NCBI RefSeq assembly: GCF_000787835.1
Contig: NZ_BBPP01000015.1
Location: forward strand, 120,158 to 162,225
Direction: 5' to 3'
Length of the DNA: 42,068 nt
From: Streptacidiphilus melanogenes
Lineage (GTDB): Bacteria > Actinomycetota > Actinomycetes > Streptomycetales > Streptomycetaceae
The notes below the pieces were generated by a model. The model was not told where the DNA came from. It did not search any database and worked only from the letters and a program-made list of their open reading frames with translations. This document shows, one piece after another, positions 16,148-24,175 of this stretch (position 1 is the stretch's first letter; every line of letters starts with the position of its first letter). The position numbers and the translations under genes were made by a program.

Positions 16148-16948
16148 TCACGCCTCCCCTGCGCGCCCGATGCGGACCGCGACGCCGTCCAGGAAGGTGT
16201 CCAGCACCAGTGCGAAAACGGTGTCGTCGTCACGGAACAACTCGGTCAGGCGCGGCGCGCTGCGGTGCAGCAGTGGGAACTCGTCCTCGGGCAGCATCCC
16301 GTACTTGACGGCCCAGGCGGCCTCGTCCTGCTCCTGGGCCTGCCGGTCCAGGATGGAGAAGGCAGCGGTGTACTGCGTCATCGCCAAGGTCATGTCGAGC
16401 AGGGCGCGGTAGCACTCGGCGGCCTCGATGACCGGCAGTCCGGCCCGGTGCAGCACCGAGATCAACTGCTCGACGCTGTGCGTCTCGGCGGGGCTCGCGG
16501 TGGTGCGCGCGGCGGCCAGGACCGCGAGGGCCGGCCGGGCCAGGTGGGAGGTGCGCACGCTGTGCGCGGTGACGGCCAGCCAGGCGCGCCAGTCGTCCGA
16601 CGGGCCGTCGGGCAGGGTCTGCCGCGCCAGCTCGATGCCCTCCTGGATCACCAGGTCGGTGAGGGCCAGGACGAGTTCGTCCTTGTCGCGGAAGTGCCGG
16701 TAGACGGCGGTCGGGTCCGCGCCCAGTTCCTTGCCGAGCCGGCTGAAGGTGAGCTGGCCGCCGCCCTCGGGCGAGCAGAGGCGCAGGGCCGCCTCCAGGA
16801 TCGACTCGCGCGTGAGCGTCACCCGTCGCCTGCTCGCCGACTGTGCCGCCTGCGGGGCGGTCGCCTGCTCTCCGGCCGACCGCTGAGCCGCCGACCGTTG
16901 CGCCGCCGACCCCGGGGCCGTCGACCGCCCTGCCACTCGGGCCTCCAC
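16148..16948 (-). CDS. TetR-family regulator of cassette 2
   Basis: A 266-residue TetR repressor, paralogous to the cassette 1 regulator. Both share 'GADPTAVYRHFRDKDEL' in the helix-turn-helix and a similar C-terminal domain. The first 40 residues are low-complexity Ala/Ser/Gln with a tandem 'AAQRSAAQRSA'. The start is GTG (16946-16948) after GGAGGGG. It is divergent from the second amidohydrolase operon, with a perfect 9-bp-arm palindrome between them that is unlike the cassette 1 operator. The next TetR gene follows 8 bp after its stop, so the two are probably cotranscribed. Confidence 0.9.
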   Translation of the reverse strand: MEARVAGRSTAPGSAAQRSAAQRSAGEQATAPQAAQSASRRRVTLTRESILEAALRLCSPEGGGQLTFSRLGKELGADPTAVYRHFRDKDELVLALTDLVIQEGIELARQTLPDGPSDDWRAWLAVTAHSVRTSHLARPALAVLAAARTTASPAETHSVEQLISVLHRAGLPVIEAAECYRALLDMTLAMTQYTAAFSILDRQAQEQDEAAWAVKYGMLPEDEFPLLHRSAPRLTELFRDDDTVFALVLDTFLDGVAVRIGRAGEA

Positions 16949-17026
16949 GCGGGCCCCTCCTCATCGCTTCGACTCGAACGCGCCCCGTCGCGGGGGCCTG
17001 CTTCATCCGATCGTAACGGGGCGCCA

Positions 17027-17045
17027 CTGTCAATGCCATTGACAG
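17027..17045. promoter_or_regulatory. Cassette 2 operator overlapping a TTGACA box
   Basis: CTGTCAATG-C-CATTGACAG is a perfect 19-bp dyad in the 212-bp gap between tetR and the second amidohydrolase. The right arm contains TTGACA on the plus strand, with a T-rich -10-like stretch (TTTTCT) about 17 bp further on; the left arm gives the same hexamer on the minus strand toward tetR. A repressor here would cover both -35 boxes. The sequence shares no clear similarity with the cassette 1 operators. Confidence 0.75.
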
Positions 17046-17160
17046 GTGCGTTGTCAGGGGGTTTTCTTCTCTGCACATCGGGCGGCGACGTCCCCCGGTT
17101 CCGCGCATCCCATGCCTCCCCTCATGCCTTCCCCCGCCTCGGACACGTCCTGGAGCGCCC

Positions 17161-18831
17161 GTGCACCCTGATCGCCCCACCGCCGACCTGGTCTTTCTCG
17201 GCGGACCCGTCTACACCGTCGACCCGGCCCGCTCCTGGGCGGGAGCCGTCGCCGTCCGCGACGGCCGCATCGCCGCCGTCGGCCGGGACCACGACGTCCG
17301 GCCGCTGATCGGCCCGGACACCGAGGTCGTCGACCTGGCCGGAAAGCTGCTGCTCCCCGGCTTCCAGGACGCGCACGTGCACCCGGTCCTCGCCGGGACC
17401 ACCCTGGCCCGCTGCAACCTGCACGACCTGGCCACCGCCGAGGAGTACCTGACCGCCGTCGCCGACTACGCGGCCGCCCACCCCGAGGCCGAGTGGATCA
17501 CCGGCGGCGGCTGGTCCTTCCAGGCCTTCCCCGGCGGGATGCCGCACCGCTCGCTGCTCGACGCGATCGCCGCCGTCGGCGACCGCCCCGTCGCGCTGCC
17601 CGTCGCCGACGGCCACGCCCTGTGGGCCAACAGCCGCGCGCTCGAACTGGCCGGGATCACCAAGGACACCCCGGACCCGGCCGACGGCCGGATCGAGCGC
17701 GACCCGGACGGCACCCCCAACGGCATGCTGCAGGAGGGCGCGGCCGACCTGGTCACCCGTCACATGCCCGCCGCCACCGACGAGGACTTCTACCAGGGCC
17801 TGCTCGCGGGCCAGGCTTACCTCCACTCCTACGGCATCACCGGCTGGCAGGACGCGGGCGTGGGCCCCAACTTCGGCCCCGGCGACGTCTACGGCGCCTA
17901 CCTGCGCGCCGACGCCGAGGGCACGCTGACCGCCCGCGTGCGCGGTGCGCAGTGGTGGGACCGCGAGGGCGGCCTGGAGCAGCTGCCCTTCTTCGAGCAG
18001 CGCCGCGCCGAGGCCGAACGCGGCGGATCCCGGTTCCGCGCCGGGACCGTCAAGATCATGCTGGACGGGGTCGCGGAGAACCACACGGCCGCGATGCTCG
18101 AGCCCTACCTCGACGGCTGCGGCTGCTCCACCGGCAAGGCCGGCCTCGACTTCGTCGACCCGGAGAAGCTCGGCGGCTACGTCGCCGAACTCGACGCCGC
18201 CGGCTTCCAGGTGCACTTCCACGCCCTCGGCGACCGCGCCGTCCGCAACGCCCTCGACGCCGTCGAGGAGGCGCTGAGCCGCAACGGCGACCGCGGCAAC
18301 CGGCACCACCTCGCCCACCTCCAGGTCGTCCACCCCGACGACATCGCCCGCTTCCGGGCGCTGGGCGCGACGGCGAACATGCAGCCGCTGTGGGCCTGCC
18401 ACGAGCCGCAGATGGACCAGCTGACGATCCCCTTCCTCGGCGAGCGCCGCGCCGGCTGGCAGTACCCGTTCGGCTCGCTGCTGCGCGCGGGGGCGATGCT
18501 CGCCGCGGGCAGCGACTGGTCGGTCTCGACGCCCGACGTGATGGCCGGCGTCCACGTCGCCGTCAACCGCACCGGCGAGGAGGACCCGAACCGCGTCCTC
18601 GGCCCCGAGGAGCGCCTCGACCTCGGCTCCGCGCTCGCCGCCTACACGGCCGGTACCGCGCGGATCAACCACCTCGACGACGTCACCGGCTCGATCCAGA
18701 CCGGCAAGTACGCCGACCTCGTCGTCCTCGACCGCAACCCCTTCGACGGGCCCGCGCAGGCCATCGCCGAGACCCGTGTGCTGCGCACCTACGTCCAGGG
18801 CGAGCTGGTCCACGCCGCCGCCGAGCAGTGA
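17161..18831 (+). CDS. YtcJ/NfdA-like amidohydrolase of cassette 2
   Basis: A 556-residue amidohydrolase clearly paralogous to the cassette 1 enzyme along its whole length. It has the same metal-site motifs: 'QDAHVHPVLAG', 'TVKIMLDGVAEN', 'VHFHALGDRAV', 'RHHLAHLQVVHPDD' and 'AGSDWSVSTPD'. The 'DGCGCSTG' pair of cysteines is also kept. Differences cluster in the middle ('VGPNFGPGDVYGAY' against 'IGAFPGNPDNFAVY') and near the C-terminus, where substrate loops would be, so it may prefer a different compound. The start is GTG with GGAG upstream ('cctggagcgccc'). It is followed 14 bp later by the binding-protein gene. Confidence 0.92.
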   Translation: MHPDRPTADLVFLGGPVYTVDPARSWAGAVAVRDGRIAAVGRDHDVRPLIGPDTEVVDLAGKLLLPGFQDAHVHPVLAGTTLARCNLHDLATAEEYLTAVADYAAAHPEAEWITGGGWSFQAFPGGMPHRSLLDAIAAVGDRPVALPVADGHALWANSRALELAGITKDTPDPADGRIERDPDGTPNGMLQEGAADLVTRHMPAATDEDFYQGLLAGQAYLHSYGITGWQDAGVGPNFGPGDVYGAYLRADAEGTLTARVRGAQWWDREGGLEQLPFFEQRRAEAERGGSRFRAGTVKIMLDGVAENHTAAMLEPYLDGCGCSTGKAGLDFVDPEKLGGYVAELDAAGFQVHFHALGDRAVRNALDAVEEALSRNGDRGNRHHLAHLQVVHPDDIARFRALGATANMQPLWACHEPQMDQLTIPFLGERRAGWQYPFGSLLRAGAMLAAGSDWSVSTPDVMAGVHVAVNRTGEEDPNRVLGPEERLDLGSALAAYTAGTARINHLDDVTGSIQTGKYADLVVLDRNPFDGPAQAIAETRVLRTYVQGELVHAAAEQ

Positions 18832-18845
18832 GAAGGAGACCCCAC

Positions 18846-20495
18846 ATGAGAAGCAGACTGTTCCGCGCGGCCCTCGCCGGGACGTCCGTCGCGCTGCTCG
18901 CCACCGCCTGCGGCTCGGGCGGCGCGAAGACCCCGGACGCGAAGAGCAACTTCTCCACCGCCCAGGTCACCACCGCGCCCGGCACCAAGCCGCTGACGAG
19001 CCTGACCTGGTCCGGCGACTACCGCGCGCCCTACTCCGAGGACCCGGTGAAGACCGCCGACTACCCCGAGGAGACCATCCTCGGCAACGTCTGCGAGCCG
19101 CTGATCCGCGTCGCCGCCGACTACAGCCTCCAGCCGGGCATCGCCACGTCCTGGAAGCAGCGGGACGCCGAGCACGTCGTGGTCGAGCTCGACCCGCGCG
19201 CCAGGTTCGCCGACGGCAAGCCCGTCACCACGGACGACGTGGTGTACAGCGTGATGCGCAACCTGGACCCGAACGTCGCCAGCAACTACGCCGACTCCTA
19301 CAACGACCTCGGCAGCGTCAAGGCCACCGGGCCGTCCGAGGTGACCTTCACGCTCACCAAGCCCGACTACATCTTCGACCGCCAACTCGGCATCCTCGGC
19401 GCGGCGATCGTGGAGAAGGCCTTCGCCGTCAAGGCCGGGCAGAACTTCGGCAACGCGGGCGTCGGCGTGATGTGCACCGGGCCCTACACCGTCGCCTCCT
19501 TCGACGGCAGCAACCAGATGGTGCTGAAGAAGAACCCGAACTACTGGGACCCGAGCCACGCCGGCAAGGCCGACACGGTCACCTTCAAGTTCCTGGCCGA
19601 CCCCTCCGCGCTCGCCAACGCCCTCTCCTCCGGCGCGCTCCAGGGCGCGTTCAACCTCCAGGCCTCCGTCATCCCGCAGCTCGGCAGGAGCGCCGCGGGC
19701 AAGCTCTACATCGGTGGCGCGGGGTCGACCACGCAGAACATCGACCTCATCGTCTCCAGCTTCACCGGCGGGCTCGGCGACGCCCGTACCCGGCAGGCGC
19801 TGAGCATGGCCCTGGACCGGATCGGCATCGCCAAGACCCTGGCCGGCGGCGCCGCCGACCCGCTCTACGCCGTGGCCGGTCCCGGCTTCTGGCAGAGCAG
19901 CCCGGCCGCCACCACCTACAAGGCCGCCTACGACCGGCTGGCCGCCCAGGGCGTGGACATCGCGGGCGCCACCAAGCTCGTCCAGGCGGCCGGAGCGACC
20001 GGCAAGCAGGTCAGCATCGCCTATCCGGCCGGCAACCCGGCCCAGGCCCAACTGGCCGCCGTGATCCAGCAGACCGGGCAGCAGATCGGCCTCAAGGTGC
20101 GGATCGTCGGCCTGCCGGACCAGCAGTACGGCAACCTCTTCACCGACCCCAAGGCCCGCAGCGCCTACGACGGCTTCCTGACCATCAACTACATGGAGTT
20201 CCCCGAAGCCGCCACCATGTACCAGAGCTACGCCACCAAGGGCGGCGTGCAGAACTTCAACGGCTACGCCAACCCGCAGGTGCAGGCCGACCTGGACGCC
20301 GCGCAGGCCACGGACGACCCGCAGGCCCGCGCCGAGGCGGTGCTGAAGGCCCAGGCGATCCTGGACAAGGACCTGCCCTGGATCCCGATCATCGAGCCGC
20401 GCGCCCTGCTGTTCCAGAGCAAGGACGTCACCGGCGCGCCGCTGACCTTCTCCTACATGGACAACGCCTGGGTCACCGCCGTGGGGGCGCCCTGA
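18846..20495 (+). CDS. Extracellular solute-binding lipoprotein of cassette 2 (SBP_bac_5)
   Basis: A 549-residue family 5 binding protein. It has a short signal with lipobox 'LLATACGSG' (Cys22) and the family motifs 'FADGKPVTTDDVVYSVMRNLDP' (interrupted here only by length) and 'CTGPYTVASFDGSN'. It is more diverged from its cassette 1 counterpart than the amidohydrolases are from each other, as expected if ligand preference has changed. GAAGGAG stands 7 nt before the ATG. Its stop codon shares one base with the permease start (TGATG). Confidence 0.93.
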   Translation: MRSRLFRAALAGTSVALLATACGSGGAKTPDAKSNFSTAQVTTAPGTKPLTSLTWSGDYRAPYSEDPVKTADYPEETILGNVCEPLIRVAADYSLQPGIATSWKQRDAEHVVVELDPRARFADGKPVTTDDVVYSVMRNLDPNVASNYADSYNDLGSVKATGPSEVTFTLTKPDYIFDRQLGILGAAIVEKAFAVKAGQNFGNAGVGVMCTGPYTVASFDGSNQMVLKKNPNYWDPSHAGKADTVTFKFLADPSALANALSSGALQGAFNLQASVIPQLGRSAAGKLYIGGAGSTTQNIDLIVSSFTGGLGDARTRQALSMALDRIGIAKTLAGGAADPLYAVAGPGFWQSSPAATTYKAAYDRLAAQGVDIAGATKLVQAAGATGKQVSIAYPAGNPAQAQLAAVIQQTGQQIGLKVRIVGLPDQQYGNLFTDPKARSAYDGFLTINYMEFPEAATMYQSYATKGGVQNFNGYANPQVQADLDAAQATDDPQARAEAVLKAQAILDKDLPWIPIIEPRALLFQSKDVTGAPLTFSYMDNAWVTAVGAP

Positions 20496-21442
20496 TGGCC
20501 CGTCTGCTCCTCCACCGCCTCGGCGGGCTGCTGACCACGCTGTTCCTCTCCAGCATCGTGATCTACGGCAGCCTCTACCTCGCCCCCGGCAGCCCCGAGA
20601 ACGTCATCTTCGGCTCCCGCACGCCCTCGGCCGCCGCCCGCGCGGCCGTCCGGCACCGGCTGCACCTCGACCAGCCGCTGCCGGTCCGCTACTGGGACTG
20701 GCTCACCGGCGTCCTGCACGGGGACCTCGGCACCTCGATGGTGACCGGCCAGCCCGTCGCCGACCGGGTCGGCGCGGGGCTCGGCACCACGCTGCTGCTG
20801 GTGCTCATGACGATGCTCCTGGTCGTCCTGTTCGGGCTGGCCATGGGCCTGACCGCGGCGCTGCTGCCCGGCCGCGTCGACGGCGCGGTCAACGCGCTGA
20901 CCTCGGTGTCCGTCACCGTCCCCTCGTTCGTCGCCTCCGCGCTGCTGATCTCCGTCTTCGCGGTCAAGCTGGGGTGGTTCCCCGCCTCCGGCCTCGGTCA
21001 GGGGTTCGGCGGCAAGGTCGACGGACTCGTGCTGCCGGCCGTGGCACTGGCAGTCCTGTCCTGCGGTTTCCTGGCCCGGGTCACCCGCAACGCGGTCCGC
21101 GACCAGCTGGAGCGCGAGCACGTGCAGACCGCGCTGGTGCGCGGCCTGCCCCGGGCCGTGGTGCTGCGCAGTCACGTGTTGCGCAACGCCCTGCCGCCGA
21201 TCGTCACCGCGGTCGGCCTGCTGACCGCCGGGACCTTCGCCTCGACCCTGGTCGTCGAGTCCGCGTTCGCGGTGCCCGGGATCGGGCAGCTGACCATCCA
21301 GTCGGTCGCGCAGAAGGACTTCCCGGTCGTCCAGGCCGTGGCCCTGCTGCTGGTGGCCGCGTTCGTCGTCTGCAACGCCGCCAGCGACCTGATCCAGGCC
21401 GTGGTCGACCCGCGGCTGCGCGAGGCCGGGAGCACGTCATGA
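20495..21442 (+). CDS. ABC transporter permease, DppB type, cassette 2
   Basis: A 315-residue DppB-type permease with six predicted membrane segments. The first ends in 'SLYLAPGSPENVIFG', the family's APG-x-P. The EAA loop is 'QLEREHVQTALVRGLPRAVVLRSHVLRNAL'. The C-terminal 'VQAVALLLVAAFVVCNAASDLIQAVVDPRL' is the usual last segment followed by the V-D-P-R motif. It is coupled by a one-base overlap to the binding protein and by ATGA to the next permease. Confidence 0.95.
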   Translation: MARLLLHRLGGLLTTLFLSSIVIYGSLYLAPGSPENVIFGSRTPSAAARAAVRHRLHLDQPLPVRYWDWLTGVLHGDLGTSMVTGQPVADRVGAGLGTTLLLVLMTMLLVVLFGLAMGLTAALLPGRVDGAVNALTSVSVTVPSFVASALLISVFAVKLGWFPASGLGQGFGGKVDGLVLPAVALAVLSCGFLARVTRNAVRDQLEREHVQTALVRGLPRAVVLRSHVLRNALPPIVTAVGLLTAGTFASTLVVESAFAVPGIGQLTIQSVAQKDFPVVQAVALLLVAAFVVCNAASDLIQAVVDPRLREAGSTS

Positions 21443-22359
21443 ACCGCACGAAGCACCTGTGGAAGCGCCTGAACACGACCCTGGGCCGCTCGGGGATGCT
21501 GTCGGCGGCCTTCTTGGCCGTCGTCCTGCTCGCCGCGATCCTGGCCCCGCTGGTCGCGCCCGCCGACCCCAACCAGTCCAGCCTGCTGGACGCCTACGCC
21601 GGGCCCTCCGGCGCGCACCTGCTCGGCGCGGACGGCATCGGCCGCGACCTGCTCTCCCGGCTGATCTTCGGCGCGCGCACCTCGCTGCTCGGCCCCGCGC
21701 TCGTCGTCGGCGTCTCGCTGCTGCTGGGCATCCCGCTGGCGCTGCTGGCGAGTTGGTACGGCGGCTGGGTGGACGGCGTGATCGCCCGGGTCTTCGACCT
21801 GGTCTACGCGCTGCCCGGCCTGCTGCTCGCGGTGCTGACGGTCGCGCTGTTCGGCCCCGGCCTCACCCCGGCCGTCGTCGCCCTCTCGATCGCCTACATC
21901 CCGTTCCTGGCCCGGATCGTGCGGGCGGCGGCCCGGCAGCAGCGGGTCAGCCCGTACGTGGACGCCCTCGCGGTACAGGGCTTCGGGGTGCTGCGGATCA
22001 CGGTCCGGCACATCCTGCGCAACATCGTGCCGGTCGTCGTCGGCCAGGCCGCGATCGCCTTCGGCTACGCGCTGCTGGACCTCGCCTCGCTCTCCTACCT
22101 GGGCCTGGCCGTCCAGGCGCCGACGGCCGACTGGGGCGTCATGGTCAGCGACAGCGACGCGCTGCTCAAGGGCTACTGGTTCCAGGTGCTGGCGCCCGGC
22201 CTGCTGATCGTGCTCACGGTCCTCGCGCTGACCGTGCTCGGCGCCCGCATCAGCGGCGAGAAGCCGCCGGGCTACCTGCGCCGGAAGCGCCCGGCGCAGA
22301 CCGCCGCCCCCGCAGACGCCTCGGGGAACGACCGCACCACCGTGGGAGCCGCCGCATGA
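21439..22359 (+). CDS. ABC transporter permease, DppC type, cassette 2
   Basis: A 306-residue DppC-type permease: first membrane segment 'MLSAAFLAVVLLAAILAPLVAPADP', then 'HLLGADGIGRDLLSRLIFGARTSLLG' (G-A-D-x-x-G-R-D) and EAA loop 'YVDALAVQGFGVLRITVRHILRN'. The C-terminal tail is about 20 residues longer than in the cassette 1 protein and contains a basic 'PPGYLRRKRPAQT' stretch followed by an Ala-rich end. It forms the transport channel with the preceding subunit. Confidence 0.95.
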   Translation: MNRTKHLWKRLNTTLGRSGMLSAAFLAVVLLAAILAPLVAPADPNQSSLLDAYAGPSGAHLLGADGIGRDLLSRLIFGARTSLLGPALVVGVSLLLGIPLALLASWYGGWVDGVIARVFDLVYALPGLLLAVLTVALFGPGLTPAVVALSIAYIPFLARIVRAAARQQRVSPYVDALAVQGFGVLRITVRHILRNIVPVVVGQAAIAFGYALLDLASLSYLGLAVQAPTADWGVMVSDSDALLKGYWFQVLAPGLLIVLTVLALTVLGARISGEKPPGYLRRKRPAQTAAPADASGNDRTTVGAAA

Positions 22360-23351
22360 CCGCACCCCTGCTCGAACTGTCCGGGCTCACCGTGGACGTG
22401 GCCACCGAGGACGGCGGCAGCCGGACCCTGCTGGACGGCGTCGACCTCTCGCTCGCCCCCGGCGAGGCGCTCGGCCTGGTCGGCGAGTCCGGCTCGGGCA
22501 AGTCGATGACCATGCGCGCCGTCACCCGCCTGCTGCCGCGCGCCGCCTCCGCGTCCGGTTCGATCCGCTTCGAGGGCGCGGACGTGCTGGGCATGAACGC
22601 CGGCGAGCTGCGCCGCTACCGCGACGGCGGGGTCGGCCTGGTCTTCCAGGACCCGCGCGCCCACATCAACCCCACCCGCCGCATCGGCGCGTTCCTCACC
22701 GAGGCGCTGGTGCGCAACCGCGGCGTCGGCCGGCGCGAGGCGCTGGCGCGGGCCGCGGCAGTACTGGCCGAGGTCGGCATCGACGACCCGCAGCGCCGAC
22801 TCGGCCAGTACCCGCACGAGGTGTCCGGCGGCATGCTGCAACGCGTCATGATCGCATCCGTGCTGCTGGCCGAGCCGCGCCTGATCCTGGCGGACGAGCC
22901 CACCACCGCGCTCGACGTGACCATCCAGCGCGAGGTCGTCGCGATCCTGGACCGGCTGCGGCGGGAGCGGGGGATGGGCATGGTCTTCATCACCCACGAC
23001 CTCGACCTGGCCCTGGCGGTCTGCGGCCGGGTCGCGGTGATGTACGCGGGCCGGATCGTCGAACTGCGCTCGGCGGACACCCTGCACGAGCGGGCCGCGC
23101 ACCCCTACACGCTCGGGCTGCTCGGCTCCCGCCCGTCGATCGACGCGCGCGCCGAACGGCTGTCGGCCATCCCCGGCCGTCCCGTCTCCGCCTTCGAGTC
23201 CGGGCCCGGCTGCGCGTTCGCGCCGCGCTGCTCCTTCGCGACGGCCGGATGCGAGAGCGAGCCGCCCGCGCCGACGGAGTTCGACGGCGGGCTGGTGCGC
23301 TGCGCGCGCGTCGAGGAGATCCACGCGGCACGGATGGAGGCGAAGGCATGA
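22356..23351 (+). CDS. ABC transporter ATPase, DppD type, cassette 2
   Basis: A 331-residue ATPase, the same length as its cassette 1 counterpart. It has Walker A 'GESGSGKSMT', Q-loop 'LVFQDPRAHINPTRRIGAFL', signature 'EVSGGMLQRVMIASVL', Walker B 'LILADEPTTALDVTIQREVV' and switch 'FITHDLDLALAV'. The C-terminal Cys motif 'PGCAFAPRCSFATAGC' typical of oligopeptide ATPases is present. ATGA overlaps occur at both ends. Confidence 0.95.
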   Translation: MTAPLLELSGLTVDVATEDGGSRTLLDGVDLSLAPGEALGLVGESGSGKSMTMRAVTRLLPRAASASGSIRFEGADVLGMNAGELRRYRDGGVGLVFQDPRAHINPTRRIGAFLTEALVRNRGVGRREALARAAAVLAEVGIDDPQRRLGQYPHEVSGGMLQRVMIASVLLAEPRLILADEPTTALDVTIQREVVAILDRLRRERGMGMVFITHDLDLALAVCGRVAVMYAGRIVELRSADTLHERAAHPYTLGLLGSRPSIDARAERLSAIPGRPVSAFESGPGCAFAPRCSFATAGCESEPPAPTEFDGGLVRCARVEEIHAARMEAKA

Positions 23352-24160
23352 AAGCGGTCGAGGGCGCCGGCAGCGTCGAGGACACGGACGCCGTCGAGGG
23401 CTGTGACGCCGTCGCGGCAAGGGGCCTGAACAAGCACTTCAAGGCCCACCACGCCGTTGTGGACGTCGACTTCGACGTCCCGGCAGGCGGGTCACTGGGC
23501 ATCGTGGGGGAGTCCGGGTCGGGCAAGACCACGATCGCCCGGATGCTCGTCGGCCTGGAACGGCCCAGCGGCGGCACGATCACCGTGATGGGACGCGACC
23601 GCAGCCGCCCGGCCCGCGGCGCGAGGGAACGCGGCCGCCGGGCGCGGGAGCTGCAGATCGTCTTCCAGGACCCCTACACCTCCCTTGACCCCAGTCAGTC
23701 CGCCCGCGCGGCCGTCGAGGAGGTCCTGCGCCACCACGGACGCGACCTCTCCCTCGCGCAGGACCTGGTCGACCAGGTCGGCCTGACCGAGCGCCAGTCC
23801 CACGCCCGCCCGCGCGACCTCTCCGGCGGCCAGCGTCAGCGCGTCGCCATCGCGCGGGCTCTGGCGGCCTCGCCGAAGGTGCTGATCCTCGACGAGGCCG
23901 TCTCGGCCCTGGACGTCTCCATCCAGGCCCAGGTGCTCAACCTGCTGGCCGACATCCGGGCCGAGACGGGGATCGCCTACCTGCTCATCTCCCACGATCT
24001 CGCCGTGGTCCGCCAGCTCTGCGACACCGTCCTGGTGCTGCGCCGCGGCCGCGTCGTGGAGCAGGGGGAGTGCGACCGGGTGCTCGACGACCCCGCCGAG
24101 GACTACACCCGGGCCCTGCGCGAGGCCGTGCCCGTCCCGGGGTGGACCGTGAACGCGTAA
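23348..24160 (+). CDS. ABC transporter ATPase, DppF type, cassette 2
   Basis: A 270-residue ATPase with an acidic N-terminal lead ('VEGAGSVEDTDAVEG'). It has Walker A 'GESGSGKTTI', Q-loop 'IVFQDPYTSLDPS', signature 'DLSGGQRQRVAIARAL', Walker B 'VLILDEAVSALDVSIQAQVLN' and switch 'LISHDLAVVRQL'. The C-terminus is short, as in cassette 1 ('YTRALREAVPVPGWTVNA'). It is the last gene of the second operon and faces the GH5 gene, with only 15 bp between stops and no visible terminator hairpin. Confidence 0.95.
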   Translation: MKAVEGAGSVEDTDAVEGCDAVAARGLNKHFKAHHAVVDVDFDVPAGGSLGIVGESGSGKTTIARMLVGLERPSGGTITVMGRDRSRPARGARERGRRARELQIVFQDPYTSLDPSQSARAAVEEVLRHHGRDLSLAQDLVDQVGLTERQSHARPRDLSGGQRQRVAIARALAASPKVLILDEAVSALDVSIQAQVLNLLADIRAETGIAYLLISHDLAVVRQLCDTVLVLRRGRVVEQGECDRVLDDPAEDYTRALREAVPVPGWTVNA

Positions 24161-24175
24161 GGCCTGTCCCGTTGT

